Of a stretch of 64,000 bases of DNA, positions 1 to 7,192 are shown piece by piece. Origin of the DNA: a virus; the IMG/VR virus record IMGVR_UViG_3300049855_000609, positions 1 to 64,000 of that record; one strand, 5' to 3'. The position numbers and the translations under genes were made by a program. Within the stretch, counting starts at the first letter, position 1. Every line of letters begins with the position of its first letter. The notes beneath the pieces are model-generated. The model saw only the letters and a program-made list of their open reading frames with translations. It was not told the origin of the DNA and did not search any database.

Positions 1-293
1 GCAGGGATATCCAGTACTGTGCCCACTGCCGGAGGTGTTGCCGCTTTCCCCTCTGCATCCACCATATCCTGGTAGAAGTAGCGGAATGTCGGGATATTAT
101 CCGTGGTGGTGCCTAACCCGGCAGGCAATACCTTCACCTTCTTCTCCCAATGCACGATGGCAATGGTGTACTGTGGTGTTTGGCTGGTTTTCGCGTCAGC
201 TTGCGCTCTTGGAGTTGTTACTTTAACAACCTCAAAAGGGATGGTAGTTCCGTTCATAAGTATGAATGTCCAGTATTCGAGGGGGGGTTTCAT
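1..293 (-). CDS. Unknown leftward protein, cut by the window edge
   Basis: The minus strand is open from an ATG at 291-293 to base 1, giving about 97 residues with the stop outside the window. The protein begins MKPPLEYWTFILMNGTTIPF; the second ATG (residue 13, at MNGTTIPF) is an alternative start. Codon choice and amino-acid composition look coding, unlike the overlapping plus-strand frames, which are Pro/Cys/Trp-rich. I recognise no domain. It faces the rightward block across a 489-bp control region, so it should be the first gene of a divergent, probably early or replication-related, operon. That role is inferred from position only. Confidence 0.7.
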   Translation of the reverse strand, partial: MKPPLEYWTFILMNGTTIPFEVVKVTTPRAQADAKTSQTPQYTIAIVHWEKKVKVLPAGLGTTTDNIPTFRYFYQDMVDAEGKAATPPAVGTVLDIP

Positions 294-350
294 GTTACAC
301 TCTGGTCCCTCCCCCCACTGCCCTGTACCACACCCCTGTCCAGTACCATA

Positions 351-370
351 CACCACACCCACACCACACC
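351..370. repeat. CACC/CACACC low-complexity tract
   Basis: The plus strand reads as alternating CACC and CACACC units inside a longer region almost free of G. The minus strand is correspondingly GGTG-rich and could form two-tetrad G-quadruplexes. It lies just upstream of the leftward gene start. Confidence 0.6.
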
Positions 371-576
371 AGGCACAGCACCGTACCCAGTACACATCCC
401 TACCCTAACCAGCTTCCTTCCTCCTCCCTCCCCTACACCATCCTATGATATAGTTTTCCCCCAGGAAATTCGAAGATACTTTACATACCCGGGGGGAGTT
501 TGTACTTTTCAAAATTAGGGGCCACTGATCTAAGGACACTCACTCTTTCGTAAACCCTTTCATAAACCTCACAAGC

Positions 577-614
577 CCCCAAAATTTTTCCCCAAATTTT
601 TTGTGGAAAATTTT
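577..614. repeat. Three tandem iteron-like units
   Basis: The units are CCCCAAAATTTTT (577-589), CCCCAAATTTTTT (590-602) and GTGGAAAATTTT (603-614). They are 13, 13 and 12 bp long and directly abutting. Each has a G/C head and an A/T-only tail with partial self-complementarity. Such repeats occur at replication origins and at multi-site operators; which applies here is not visible from sequence. Confidence 0.6.
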
Positions 615-622
615 AAGATAGG

Positions 623-642
623 AATGAACCTACCTATTCATT
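623..642. repeat. Inverted repeat AATGAA / TTCATT
   Basis: Six-base arms (623-628 and 637-642) separated by 8 bases, lying between the iteron-like units and a -7-like element. It could be an operator half-site pair. Confidence 0.4.
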
Positions 643-649
643 TTAATCT

Positions 650-657
650 TAATTTTG
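650..657 (+). promoter_or_regulatory. Possible Bacteroidota -7 element
   Basis: TAATTTTG matches the Bacteroidetes primary sigma -7 consensus TAnnTTTG exactly. No good TTG -33 element sits at the usual distance, and the element is about 125 bp upstream of the first rightward gene, so this may be chance. Confidence 0.3.
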
Positions 658-683
658 TTTCAGATTCAGATACAAATGATAAA

Positions 684-703
684 AGGTATTTTACTTAGGT
701 ATT
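684..703 (+). repeat. Direct repeat AGGTATT, 13-bp period
   Basis: Two copies of AGGTATT (684-690 and 697-703) lie about 80 bp upstream of the first rightward gene. The 13-bp spacing matches the unit length of the repeat at 577-614 but not its sequence. Confidence 0.35.
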
Positions 704-782
704 ATAAAGCAGGGGGGGATGGTGGCGTTAACGGGGTAGTTCTGTCCTGTTGGTTAGGTGGTGAGAATAAAGTGGGGGATCT

Positions 783-1121
783 ATGATATTAAGGAAGCAG
801 TTAAGGTTAAAGCGGCAGGGGTACTATGAGGTGCACTTGCAGCTGGTAAACGCGTTGTTGCCGGTAAAGCTGACACCCAAGGAGGTGGAGGTATTGGCGG
901 CATTCATGTCTTTGGATGGGGATATAGGGAGAGACAGGTTTGGTACTACGGCGAGGAAGATGATCAAGGAGAAGCTGGGGTTGAGTGATGGTGGGTTGGG
1001 GAATTATTTGAAGGCGTTGAAGGAGAAGGGATTTGTGAAGGATGGGGAGGTGAATAAGTTGTTGGGTGCAGATGAGAAGGAGCAGGTATATATTTTCAAA
1101 CTGGTAAATTTAGAACCATGA
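783..1121 (+). CDS. Probable winged-helix DNA-binding protein
   Basis: A basic 112-residue protein and the first gene of the rightward block. Residues about 30-95 read as a winged-helix unit: LTPKEVEVLAAFM as first helix, a middle segment ending in KEKLGLSDGGLGNYLKALKE that looks like helix-turn-recognition helix, then GFVKDGEV as wing. This arrangement is typical of MarR-like or replication-control wHTH proteins. The ATG follows a G-rich GGGGG stretch that could act as a ribosome site. Its position right after the control region suggests an early regulator. The DNA target and partners are unknown. Confidence 0.75.
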   Translation: MILRKQLRLKRQGYYEVHLQLVNALLPVKLTPKEVEVLAAFMSLDGDIGRDRFGTTARKMIKEKLGLSDGGLGNYLKALKEKGFVKDGEVNKLLGADEKEQVYIFKLVNLEP

Positions 1122-1396
1122 TACAGGATCAAATGATCAAAAATTACCTTAAGGTAAGGGCCAAGCTGAAAGAGTCCTGTAACCGGGGTTTGAATACCTG
1201 GGACTTTAAGATGAACGGGGAGAGCAAAAGTGTTTTATCACAGTGGATAGAGTTTTATGTAGAAAGGCTGGAGGACTTGCCAAAGTATATTGATACGAAC
1301 TATATTGGAGAGTATACGATAAGCTGGCGGGATATAGAGGAGGATCAAAATTCTTTTTCAAGGAGTCCATATCATCCAGGGAGGGTACAGTCATGA
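1118..1396 (+). CDS. Hypothetical protein
   Basis: A 92-residue protein whose ATG overlaps the previous stop (ATGA), so translation is probably coupled. It is mixed helical, Tyr- and Trp-rich in the C-terminal half (FYVERLEDLPKYIDTNYIG), and has no recognisable domain. It ends by overlapping the next small ORF, again through ATGA. Confidence 0.7.
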   Translation: MIQDQMIKNYLKVRAKLKESCNRGLNTWDFKMNGESKSVLSQWIEFYVERLEDLPKYIDTNYIGEYTISWRDIEEDQNSFSRSPYHPGRVQS

Positions 1397-1572
1397 CAGA
1401 TAAGCCTGGAACAGACTCTCAGTTTTTTAAATTACACTTTGACAAAGATTATGGTCAGCTGGACTGTATTCTGTCCCAGAAAGTGAAGGTGATCTCAGAA
1501 CCAAAGAGGGGGGTGGAAGCTGATTTTCCAGTATCTGAGTTTTGGCCTGTACAAAGCTCCTTGGGATTATAA
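1393..1572 (+). CDS. Small hypothetical protein (59 aa)
   Basis: It starts MTDKPGTDSQFFKLHFDKDY at an ATG that overlaps the TGA of the gene before it, and ends LGL-TAA. It fills the otherwise empty gap between two genes and keeps the ATGA coupling seen along this operon, which supports it as a real gene. No domain is recognised. Confidence 0.6.
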   Translation: MTDKPGTDSQFFKLHFDKDYGQLDCILSQKVKVISEPKRGVEADFPVSEFWPVQSSLGL

Positions 1573-1596
1573 GGTAGAATTGATAAAAGATAAGAT

Positions 1597-1995
1597 ATGA
1601 CAGAGCAGCAGTATTTTACACCGGAGCCTGAGGACTTCAGGATAGGTTTTGAGTTTGAAGCTCAGGATGAGGATAAAAAAGACTGGACAAAAACCAGGAT
1701 TAAATTTCAATCTGAGCTTTACAACTGGTTAGCTTTTAGTGATATACTGAAGTTCCGGGTTCCATATCTCACCCGGGAGCAGATAGAAGCTGAGGGTTGG
1801 ATTTTTGATGCACAGGTAACAAAAGCCAGTTCCAGATTTTATAAAGGTCTGCATGGAATATTCTTTAATCAAGAAACTTACAGGCTTCGTGTATGGGGAA
1901 AATGTACAGAACCTCAGATACAGATCTTTGATGGTACTTGCAGGTGCATAAATGATTTCAGATTAATTTCAAAGCTACTAAATTTGAATGTATGA
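1597..1995 (+). CDS. Hypothetical protein
   Basis: A 132-residue protein, acidic at the N-terminus (PEPEDFRIGFEFEAQDEDKK), with a mixed alpha/beta pattern and no motif I can name. It overlaps the next gene by ATGA. It belongs to the string of small proteins that often precedes the packaging genes in crAss-like genomes. Confidence 0.75.
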   Translation: MTEQQYFTPEPEDFRIGFEFEAQDEDKKDWTKTRIKFQSELYNWLAFSDILKFRVPYLTREQIEAEGWIFDAQVTKASSRFYKGLHGIFFNQETYRLRVWGKCTEPQIQIFDGTCRCINDFRLISKLLNLNV

Positions 1996-2270
1996 CAGAG
2001 TTTGATTTCACCCGCGATGATGTAGGCTTTATGAGGAGGTCTATGACGGATCCTTTTTTGATAAGGAGGGATATCCCGATCTGGAAGAAGGCTTTTGATT
2101 ACTACAATGGGGTGATGCTGGAAAAAGATCCGGAGGTAAAGCCCCTCTCATTAAAGTGCCGGCCTTGTTATGGGAAGGTATTACAGTTTATAGCAGAGCA
2201 AGAGAGACAGCAGTATTTATTAACCATTAAAAACAAAGAAGATGATAGAGATCAGGAAGTCGGAGGATGA
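1992..2270 (+). CDS. Small crAss-type protein with CRPCY motif
   Basis: A 92-residue protein containing LSLKCRPCYGKVLQFIAEQE near residues 52-72. A Cys-x-x-Cys pair before a helix ending in basic and aromatic residues is a recurring feature of small proteins upstream of the terminase in crAss-like phages (from memory). The cysteines may bind zinc with a partner, but only one pair is present. It is translationally coupled at both ends: ATGA at its start and a 29-bp overlap with the next gene. Confidence 0.75.
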   Translation: MTEFDFTRDDVGFMRRSMTDPFLIRRDIPIWKKAFDYYNGVMLEKDPEVKPLSLKCRPCYGKVLQFIAEQERQQYLLTIKNKEDDRDQEVGG

Positions 2271-2511
2271 TCAGTTCTATGCTGTGCATCTTGGGGACAA
2301 TGGGGAGCCTTTGGCTACTTCGGAGACGGTAGTAAAAAAGCAGAGTATCTGGAAGAACATTCTGGCCCAGGCTAAGGGGTTTGGGAAGCATTCTTGTTTT
2401 ACGGTGAGGGATGTTACCGGTAAGAGGATCCAGTTGTGGCTGGTAAAAAGTAAAAAGGCAGAGTGGGTAAGGACTTTGCTTCCTGCAAAAACTAAAATCA
2501 CCAAATTATGA
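2242..2511 (+). CDS. YegP/DUF1508-like small protein
   Basis: 89 residues. The N-terminal half, IRKSEDDQFYAVHLGDNGEP followed by LATSETVVKK, resembles the DUF1508 (YegP) pattern of a beta hairpin reading 'phe-tyr ... asn-gly-glu ... ser-glu'. The usual second half of that repeat (asn-gly-ile then a Val-Lys strand) is only weakly matched by IWKNILAQAKGFGK. Family membership is therefore tentative and the biochemical role unknown. It ends with a four-base overlap with the following gene. Confidence 0.65.
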   Translation: MIEIRKSEDDQFYAVHLGDNGEPLATSETVVKKQSIWKNILAQAKGFGKHSCFTVRDVTGKRIQLWLVKSKKAEWVRTLLPAKTKITKL

Positions 2512-2840
2512 TAGAAGTACACAAGACACCGCCGGTGGAGCTGATACAGAGGTATCTGTTCATTAACCTGTTCTACCACACTACCCCGGATGAGATCAAG
2601 AGGGTATTGGCTGAGAACAAGTTGTTTGGGAAATCGGATATGTTTTTGAGCTGGGAGACGGAGGATGGCAAGGAGACGGGGTTGGATTTTGAGTGGTTGT
2701 TGTTTGAGGCTCCGTTTGTACAGTTGAAGAACATTGCCAGTGCTATTCTGCATGACAAGGAGGCTATGAACTCGGAGTTGAAGGTGGCCCTGGATCTGAC
2801 AAGGGAAAAAGAAAAGGAAAAAGAAGGAGAGTCTTTATGA
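2508..2840 (+). CDS. Hypothetical protein
   Basis: 110 residues beginning MIEVHKTPPVELIQRYLFIN and ending in a charged Lys/Glu tail (TREKEKEKEGES). The central part is rich in Trp, Phe and Leu. No motif is recognised. It is coupled by short overlaps to both neighbours, so it belongs to one operon with them. Confidence 0.75.
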   Translation: MIEVHKTPPVELIQRYLFINLFYHTTPDEIKRVLAENKLFGKSDMFLSWETEDGKETGLDFEWLLFEAPFVQLKNIASAILHDKEAMNSELKVALDLTREKEKEKEGESL

Positions 2841-3217
2841 TGGACAGTGAGGATCTGATCCGTGAGTATTGGGACAGCATAAAGGAGAAGTATCCTGAGC
2901 TAAGTTATGAGGAGGTGAAAGAGATATGCCACAGTCCTTTTGTTTTTCTGAAGGATATGATGCAGAGGGAGGATCTCCCGGAGGTGAGGATGAAGTATTT
3001 AGGGGTTTTCCGCGTATATTTGAACCGGGCAAAGTATATTTTGGATCAGTTGGAGCAGAGGAAGACCAGTGGTTCAGTAGGACAGAGGATGAGTGATCAG
3101 AGAAGGGAGAGGTTCAGGGTTTCGGTAGAGAAATTTATAATTAAAACTGAAAACGATGAAAAGGGAGGTGACACCGGCCAACATCCTGGCCTACCTGCAG
3201 GGGAACCTGAGGTATAG
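2837..3217 (+). CDS. Conserved crAss-type helical protein
   Basis: 126 residues. The segment ICHSPFVFLKDMMQREDLPE then VRMKYLGVFRVYLNRAKY (residues about 32-70) is a pattern I recall from a small protein near the terminase in crAss-like genomes (serine-proline-phenylalanine motif, then Leu-Gly-Phe/Val before a basic helix). Function unknown; the family may be a packaging or head accessory protein. The last 62 bp overlap the next gene, an unusually long overlap here, and the Gly/Pro-rich tail read in this frame may have little function. Confidence 0.75.
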   Translation: MMDSEDLIREYWDSIKEKYPELSYEEVKEICHSPFVFLKDMMQREDLPEVRMKYLGVFRVYLNRAKYILDQLEQRKTSGSVGQRMSDQRRERFRVSVEKFIIKTENDEKGGDTGQHPGLPAGEPEV

Positions 3218-3551
3218 GATCTACTACAGTCAGTGGTTTGGCTTTCTGATGAGAAGGCATATACGCCGGCAGATCAGGTTTCGGATAAATTTTATGGATA
3301 AGGACTGTTATGATGATGGGAGTTGTCGTATATGTGGGTGCAGTACTACGGCACTGCAGATGGCAAACAAGCCTTGTGATGGGGAGTGTTATCCGGAGAT
3401 GATGGATAAGGAGAGGTGGACAAAGTTCAGTCATGGTTATAAGACCAGGGATGAGCAGGGGTGGTGGGAGTGGATAAATCCAGCTACGGTGAAGCTGTTG
3501 AAGGAGAACGGGACAGTAAAAATGTTGAATTATGTGGCAAGAGACATCTAA
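3156..3551 (+). CDS. Cys-rich putative zinc-binding phage protein
   Basis: 131 residues. Residues 48-78 contain CYDDGSCRICGCSTTALQMA and then CDGECYPEM: seven cysteines in a spacing that fits one or two zinc sites. The N-terminal part is Arg/Tyr-rich (RYRIYYSQWFGFLMRRHIRR), suggesting nucleic-acid or membrane contact. Proteins of this type recur near the terminase in crAss-like phages. It overlaps both neighbours, by 62 bp upstream and 20 bp downstream. Confidence 0.75.
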   Translation: MKREVTPANILAYLQGNLRYRIYYSQWFGFLMRRHIRRQIRFRINFMDKDCYDDGSCRICGCSTTALQMANKPCDGECYPEMMDKERWTKFSHGYKTRDEQGWWEWINPATVKLLKENGTVKMLNYVARDI

Positions 3552-3852
3552 GAACATAGGAAAGGTAAAGCAGAATTCCAAAGCGGATATACTTTTTAAG
3601 TACCTGGGAGAGAAGAGGGTGGCCAGGGACCCGGTGCACCGTGGGTGGAGGATAACCACGAGTTGTGGCTGCAGTTCTGCGAAGTGGGATCCACAGAAAG
3701 GGGAGTTGACGGTGAGTTATGGCTCCGGGGAGATACCCAAGCATCTGACGATGAAGGGGCAGACCAGTTATACTACGATCAAATATATCACGGTGAACTG
3801 GGAGGATGGCACTTCAGACAAGCTGAGCTTTACAGTGGAGGTTACAAAATAA
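3532..3852 (+). CDS. DUF1573-like protein
   Basis: 106 residues. The stretch FKYLG then WRITTSCGCSSAKWDPQKGE followed by LTVSYGS matches the DUF1573 hallmark: a beta-sandwich strand, a conserved SCGCT/S turn, then a Trp/Pro strand. DUF1573 proteins are common in Bacteroidota and are usually exported; here there is no clear signal peptide, only a short MWQETSKNIGK N-terminus. The gene precedes the M15 peptidase by 32 bp, so a surface or lysis-linked role is possible but unproven. Confidence 0.7.
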   Translation: MWQETSKNIGKVKQNSKADILFKYLGEKRVARDPVHRGWRITTSCGCSSAKWDPQKGELTVSYGSGEIPKHLTMKGQTSYTTIKYITVNWEDGTSDKLSFTVEVTK

Positions 3853-3884
3853 AGGTTATATTTAAATCGTAAAATACATAAGTC

Positions 3885-4355
3885 ATGGCACTGATAACAA
3901 CTGAAGAATTGATAAAGAGGTATGGCAAGCCCACACAGACAGGGTCTCCCTATCTTGTTTCCCTGAAGCTTCCTTATCCGATGAGGCTGGCCTGGGATAC
4001 AAACACGAAGGTGAACAGCATCCGGTGTCACAAGCTGGTAGCAGACAGCCTGGGTAAGGTATTCGCGGAAATACTGGTAACCTATGGCCTTCCCAAGATA
4101 CAGGAACTGGGTATTGATCTGTTTGGTGGTTGTTTCAATTACCGGCAAATGAGGGGTGGCAGTGACTGGAGCCGGCATGCGTGGGGGGTAGCAGTTGACC
4201 TGGATCCGGAGAGGAACCAGCTGAAGGAGACCTCGGCTACGGCCAGGTTTGCGAGGCCGGAGTATAAAGCGATGATCGATATTTTTTACAAGTATGGTTT
4301 TATTTCCCTGGGCCGGGAGAAGAACTATGACTGGATGCACTTTCAGGTAAAATAG
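3885..4355 (+). CDS. M15 family D-Ala/L-Ala endopeptidase (endolysin candidate)
   Basis: 156 residues matching the M15 peptidase core (peptidase_M15_4/VanY type). The zinc ligands are visible: H98 and D105 in SRHAWGVAVDLDP (S-x-H-x-x-G-x-A-x-D) and H152 in DWMHFQ near the C-terminus. These zinc peptidases cut peptide cross-links of peptidoglycan, so this is the likely endolysin. It has no signal peptide and would need a holin to cross the membrane; a holin-like gene lies 20 kb downstream and a tiny membrane protein immediately follows. The length is complete for a single-domain M15 enzyme. The stop is TAG. Confidence 0.92.
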   Translation: MALITTEELIKRYGKPTQTGSPYLVSLKLPYPMRLAWDTNTKVNSIRCHKLVADSLGKVFAEILVTYGLPKIQELGIDLFGGCFNYRQMRGGSDWSRHAWGVAVDLDPERNQLKETSATARFARPEYKAMIDIFYKYGFISLGREKNYDWMHFQVK

Positions 4356-4361
4356 TAAACT

Positions 4362-4457
4362 ATGTGGTGGATGCTGATGTGGTGTTTCATACTGTTCTTT
4401 CTTATTTTCCTGATCACGGTGAACAAGAATAAGGAGACGGATTACGATAAAGACTGA
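4362..4457 (+). CDS. Tiny single-span membrane protein (31 aa)
   Basis: MWWMLMWCFILFFLIFLITV followed by NKNKETDYDKD-TGA: one strongly hydrophobic helix with a charged C-terminal tail. It lies 6 bp after the M15 peptidase stop and 2 bp before the next gene. Such proteins next to an endolysin are candidates for small holins, antiholins or holin regulators, but composition alone cannot tell. The start is the first ATG of the hydrophobic stretch. Confidence 0.6.
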   Translation: MWWMLMWCFILFFLIFLITVNKNKETDYDKD

Positions 4458-4459
4458 AT

Positions 4460-5017
4460 ATGGTAGAGTTATTCGAAGTGAGAGAGGAAGGAGTTGTGCC
4501 AACCAAAGAGGCACTGCTCATTTCTCCGTTTAAGGAGATATGGGAGAGAGACCCTTCTCCAAGGCATGATGTGGCTATGCAGGAGTTTGCCTACATAGAG
4601 TTCATGGTATCCCCCCGTAAGAGTAATCCCTTCCGGGACTATCCCATAGCAGTAAAATCTGACAAGATCATTCCCAGAGTGTTCCGGAATCAGCTGGACT
4701 GGTCCCCGGATGGATTAGTGGTCAGGGGGATAGAGGTGTATAATGAGTTCATGCATGAGGCTTCCGTGTCTATGGAATTCCTGGATGCAGCCCTGGGGGC
4801 TGCGGATACGGTGATAGAGTTCCTGAAGAACTTTGACCTGAATGAGAGGACAAGGTCAGGGATGCCGGTATATAAACCCAAGGATATAACCAGTGCACTC
4901 TCGGATGCAAGGGATGTGATCAAGACCCTGGAAGGGCTGAAAGCGGATGTGAACCAGGAATTATATGACAAGGCTAAAACGAAGAAGGATAGGGAGATTA
5001 ATGAATTTGAAAGATAG
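4460..5017 (+). CDS. Conserved crAss-type protein upstream of terminase (TerS candidate)
   Basis: 185 residues. The N-terminal half carries LLISPFKEIWERDPSPRHDV and AYIEFMVSPRKSNPF, strongly reminiscent of a conserved gene sitting immediately before the large terminase in crAss-like genomes. The C-terminal half (residues about 90-185) is predicted helical with heptad-like spacing and ends with a basic segment (KAKTKKDREINEFER). Position, size and helical content would fit a small terminase subunit, but I see no clear DNA-binding motif. It ends 2 bp before the terminase start. Confidence 0.75.
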   Translation: MVELFEVREEGVVPTKEALLISPFKEIWERDPSPRHDVAMQEFAYIEFMVSPRKSNPFRDYPIAVKSDKIIPRVFRNQLDWSPDGLVVRGIEVYNEFMHEASVSMEFLDAALGAADTVIEFLKNFDLNERTRSGMPVYKPKDITSALSDARDVIKTLEGLKADVNQELYDKAKTKKDREINEFER

Positions 5018-5019
5018 GT

Positions 5020-7161
5020 ATGCAGGTAGGAGCAGTAAGAAACCCGGATGGATACTTCATCAACACTGAATGCTTCCGTGAAGAAGCTAAGCACTTTATA
5101 AAGAATAAGAGGTACTGTGATGATCCCAGGGGGTCTCCGGCCTGGAGGGAATACTGGCAGGAGCAGTTGAAGAGGTGCACGGAAGGGTACTCTTCAGGAG
5201 GTGCCAGGATCACCGGCCATCATTATAACTACCTGAACTTTGCCCCTATACAGGTGGCTGAGGAGCTGTCGGAGAAGGTGGCCAGGAAGATACAGACCCT
5301 GCCTGACTTCTGGGATGGGGACTACAACTACTTCTGGGCGTTGGATATTGCCAGGTATGGGATCCTGGATACAGGCATTGTTTCTGATACGGAAAAGCTG
5401 AGGATAACCACTCTTCCCACAGAAGAGAAGGCCAGGGAGATGAAGAGATACTTTGAATCCCTTGGTTTGGAGATCAGGGTGGAGGCTGATCACCTGACAG
5501 GTGGCTTCCATGTGATAGTAGGAAAATCAAGACGGAAAGGTTACTCTTATAAGAATGGCGCCATCTGTGCCAATACCTATAATACGCGGAGAAATTCCCT
5601 GACCATCATCGGGGCCTTTGACAAGAAGTACCTGTATCCTAAGGGTACTATGGGTATGGCTTCTGACTACCTGAATTTCTACAATCAGTATACCGGGTGG
5701 GGAAAATCCCGGGAGTATGTAGATCAGATATCGCATAAGAAGGCATCTTTCAAGGAGGACTCTATTGAAAAGGGGTATCAGTCTGAGATCATGGCCATCA
5801 CCTTTAAGGATAATCCGGATGCTGCCCGGGGTAAGGATGCCACTTATGTACTGCTGGAGGAAGCCGGTAAGTTTCCCAACCTGGAGGCCAGCTACAATGC
5901 TACGGAGCCTGGCCTGACTGCCGGTAAGTACATGACAGGACAGATCATCATCTTCGGCACCGGTGGGGATATGGAGGATGGCACTGTGGACTTTGCCAAT
6001 ATGTTCTACAATCCCCTGTCCTTTAACCTGTTTCCGGTCACTAATATCTGGGATGAGAACGCGGAGAACACCAAATGTGGTTTTTTCCATCCGGTATACA
6101 TGAACATGGAAGGCTTCTATGACAGCAACGGGAATTCGGATAAGGAAGGGGCTGCAGCTTATGAGCAGAGTGTAAGAGACAAGATCATCAAAAGCTCTCC
6201 CAACTCTTCTGTGGCCATACAAAGAAGGGTGCAGGAGTATTGTAACAAGCCATCAGAGGCTTTCCTCACCGTGAACTTCAACAACCTTCCCATAGTGGAG
6301 CTTCGAAACAGGCTCAACATGATAGTGAGGGAGAACATACATCTGATCAAAGGACAGCCATGCTGGCTACTGAAAGGGGAAGACGGCATAGTGAGGGCTA
6401 AGCCGGATTTGAAAGGGGAGCTGACACCTATCTGGTTTCACCGGCCTAAGACCCAGGACACCACCGGTGCTGTGGTTGTATATGAGAACCCGGTGGAGAA
6501 TGCACCAAGGGGGCTTTACAAGATAGGCTATGACCCTTACCGGCAGGACCTGGGAACTTCCCTGGCCAGCATCATTGTGTATAAAGGGTTTCATAAATAC
6601 TCCCATTCCCGCAACAAGATCGTGGCAGAGTACATAGGGAGGCCGGGAGATCCTGATGATGTGAACAGGATAGCCGAGCAGTTAGCGGAGATGTACAATA
6701 CCCAGGTGATGTATGAGAATGAGGTGACGCATGTGAAAACTTATTTTCAGAGGAGAAAGAAACTGCACCTGCTGGCAGAACAGCCGGACAGAGTGATCAG
6801 CAAGAACATTAAGGAGAGTAAGGTGGCCCGGGTATATGGTTGTCACATGACAGACCAGCTCAAAGATGCCGGAGAGAAATACATCAAAACCTGGCTGTTA
6901 ACGGAGACGGATGTGGATGAGAATGGGGATACCCACACCATTATCGATACTTTAGAATCTCCGGGGTTAATAGAAGACTTGATTTTGTTTAATAGAAAAG
7001 GTAACTTTGACAGGACTATGTCTCTGATGATGGTCATGTTTCAGATAGAAGAGGAAGAACTGGGCAAGCAATATGGATCCAGGGAAGACTCCGGGAAGCT
7101 GAAAGAGAGTATCTTATTGTTAGAGCAGCAGCAGTTCAGAAAAAACACCAGTTTCAGATGA
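5020..7161 (+). CDS. terL: Terminase large subunit
   Basis: 713 residues, the usual size for crAss-like TerL. The ATPase half shows a deviant Walker A, GKSRRKGYS (G168-K169-S170 onward), with the Arg-rich pattern of this group, and a Walker B, YVLLEEAG with E280/E281. The C-terminal nuclease half has an acidic residue in YKIGYDPYRQDLGTS (D505) and another in VMYENEVTH (E566), as expected for an RNase H-like headful nuclease. It packages DNA through the portal encoded 31 bp downstream. The start follows an AAAGATAGG stretch. Confidence 0.95.
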   Translation: MQVGAVRNPDGYFINTECFREEAKHFIKNKRYCDDPRGSPAWREYWQEQLKRCTEGYSSGGARITGHHYNYLNFAPIQVAEELSEKVARKIQTLPDFWDGDYNYFWALDIARYGILDTGIVSDTEKLRITTLPTEEKAREMKRYFESLGLEIRVEADHLTGGFHVIVGKSRRKGYSYKNGAICANTYNTRRNSLTIIGAFDKKYLYPKGTMGMASDYLNFYNQYTGWGKSREYVDQISHKKASFKEDSIEKGYQSEIMAITFKDNPDAARGKDATYVLLEEAGKFPNLEASYNATEPGLTAGKYMTGQIIIFGTGGDMEDGTVDFANMFYNPLSFNLFPVTNIWDENAENTKCGFFHPVYMNMEGFYDSNGNSDKEGAAAYEQSVRDKIIKSSPNSSVAIQRRVQEYCNKPSEAFLTVNFNNLPIVELRNRLNMIVRENIHLIKGQPCWLLKGEDGIVRAKPDLKGELTPIWFHRPKTQDTTGAVVVYENPVENAPRGLYKIGYDPYRQDLGTSLASIIVYKGFHKYSHSRNKIVAEYIGRPGDPDDVNRIAEQLAEMYNTQVMYENEVTHVKTYFQRRKKLHLLAEQPDRVISKNIKESKVARVYGCHMTDQLKDAGEKYIKTWLLTETDVDENGDTHTIIDTLESPGLIEDLILFNRKGNFDRTMSLMMVMFQIEEEELGKQYGSREDSGKLKESILLLEQQQFRKNTSFR

Positions 7162-7192
7162 TGATATTTCCTAATTTCTCAAACACTAAAAC

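Larger units (their letters stand above)
294..782. promoter_or_regulatory. Divergent intergenic control region
   Basis: This 489-bp stretch between a leftward and a rightward gene has no convincing ORF; short plus-strand frames exist but are low-complexity Pro/Thr/His strings. It holds a pyrimidine- and C-rich tract (about 294-440), an AT/GC tandem repeat (577-614), an inverted repeat (623-642), a match to the Bacteroidota -7 element TAnnTTTG (650-657) and a paired AGGTATT repeat (684-703). It is the only gap over 300 bp in the window. Promoters for both directions, and possibly a replication origin, are the obvious candidates. Confidence 0.6.

Noticed and set aside
35-518. Overlapping plus-strand frames at the left edge
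   Set aside because: They give Pro/His/Thr low-complexity peptides, overlap each other, and conflict with a better minus-strand reading frame at 1-293.
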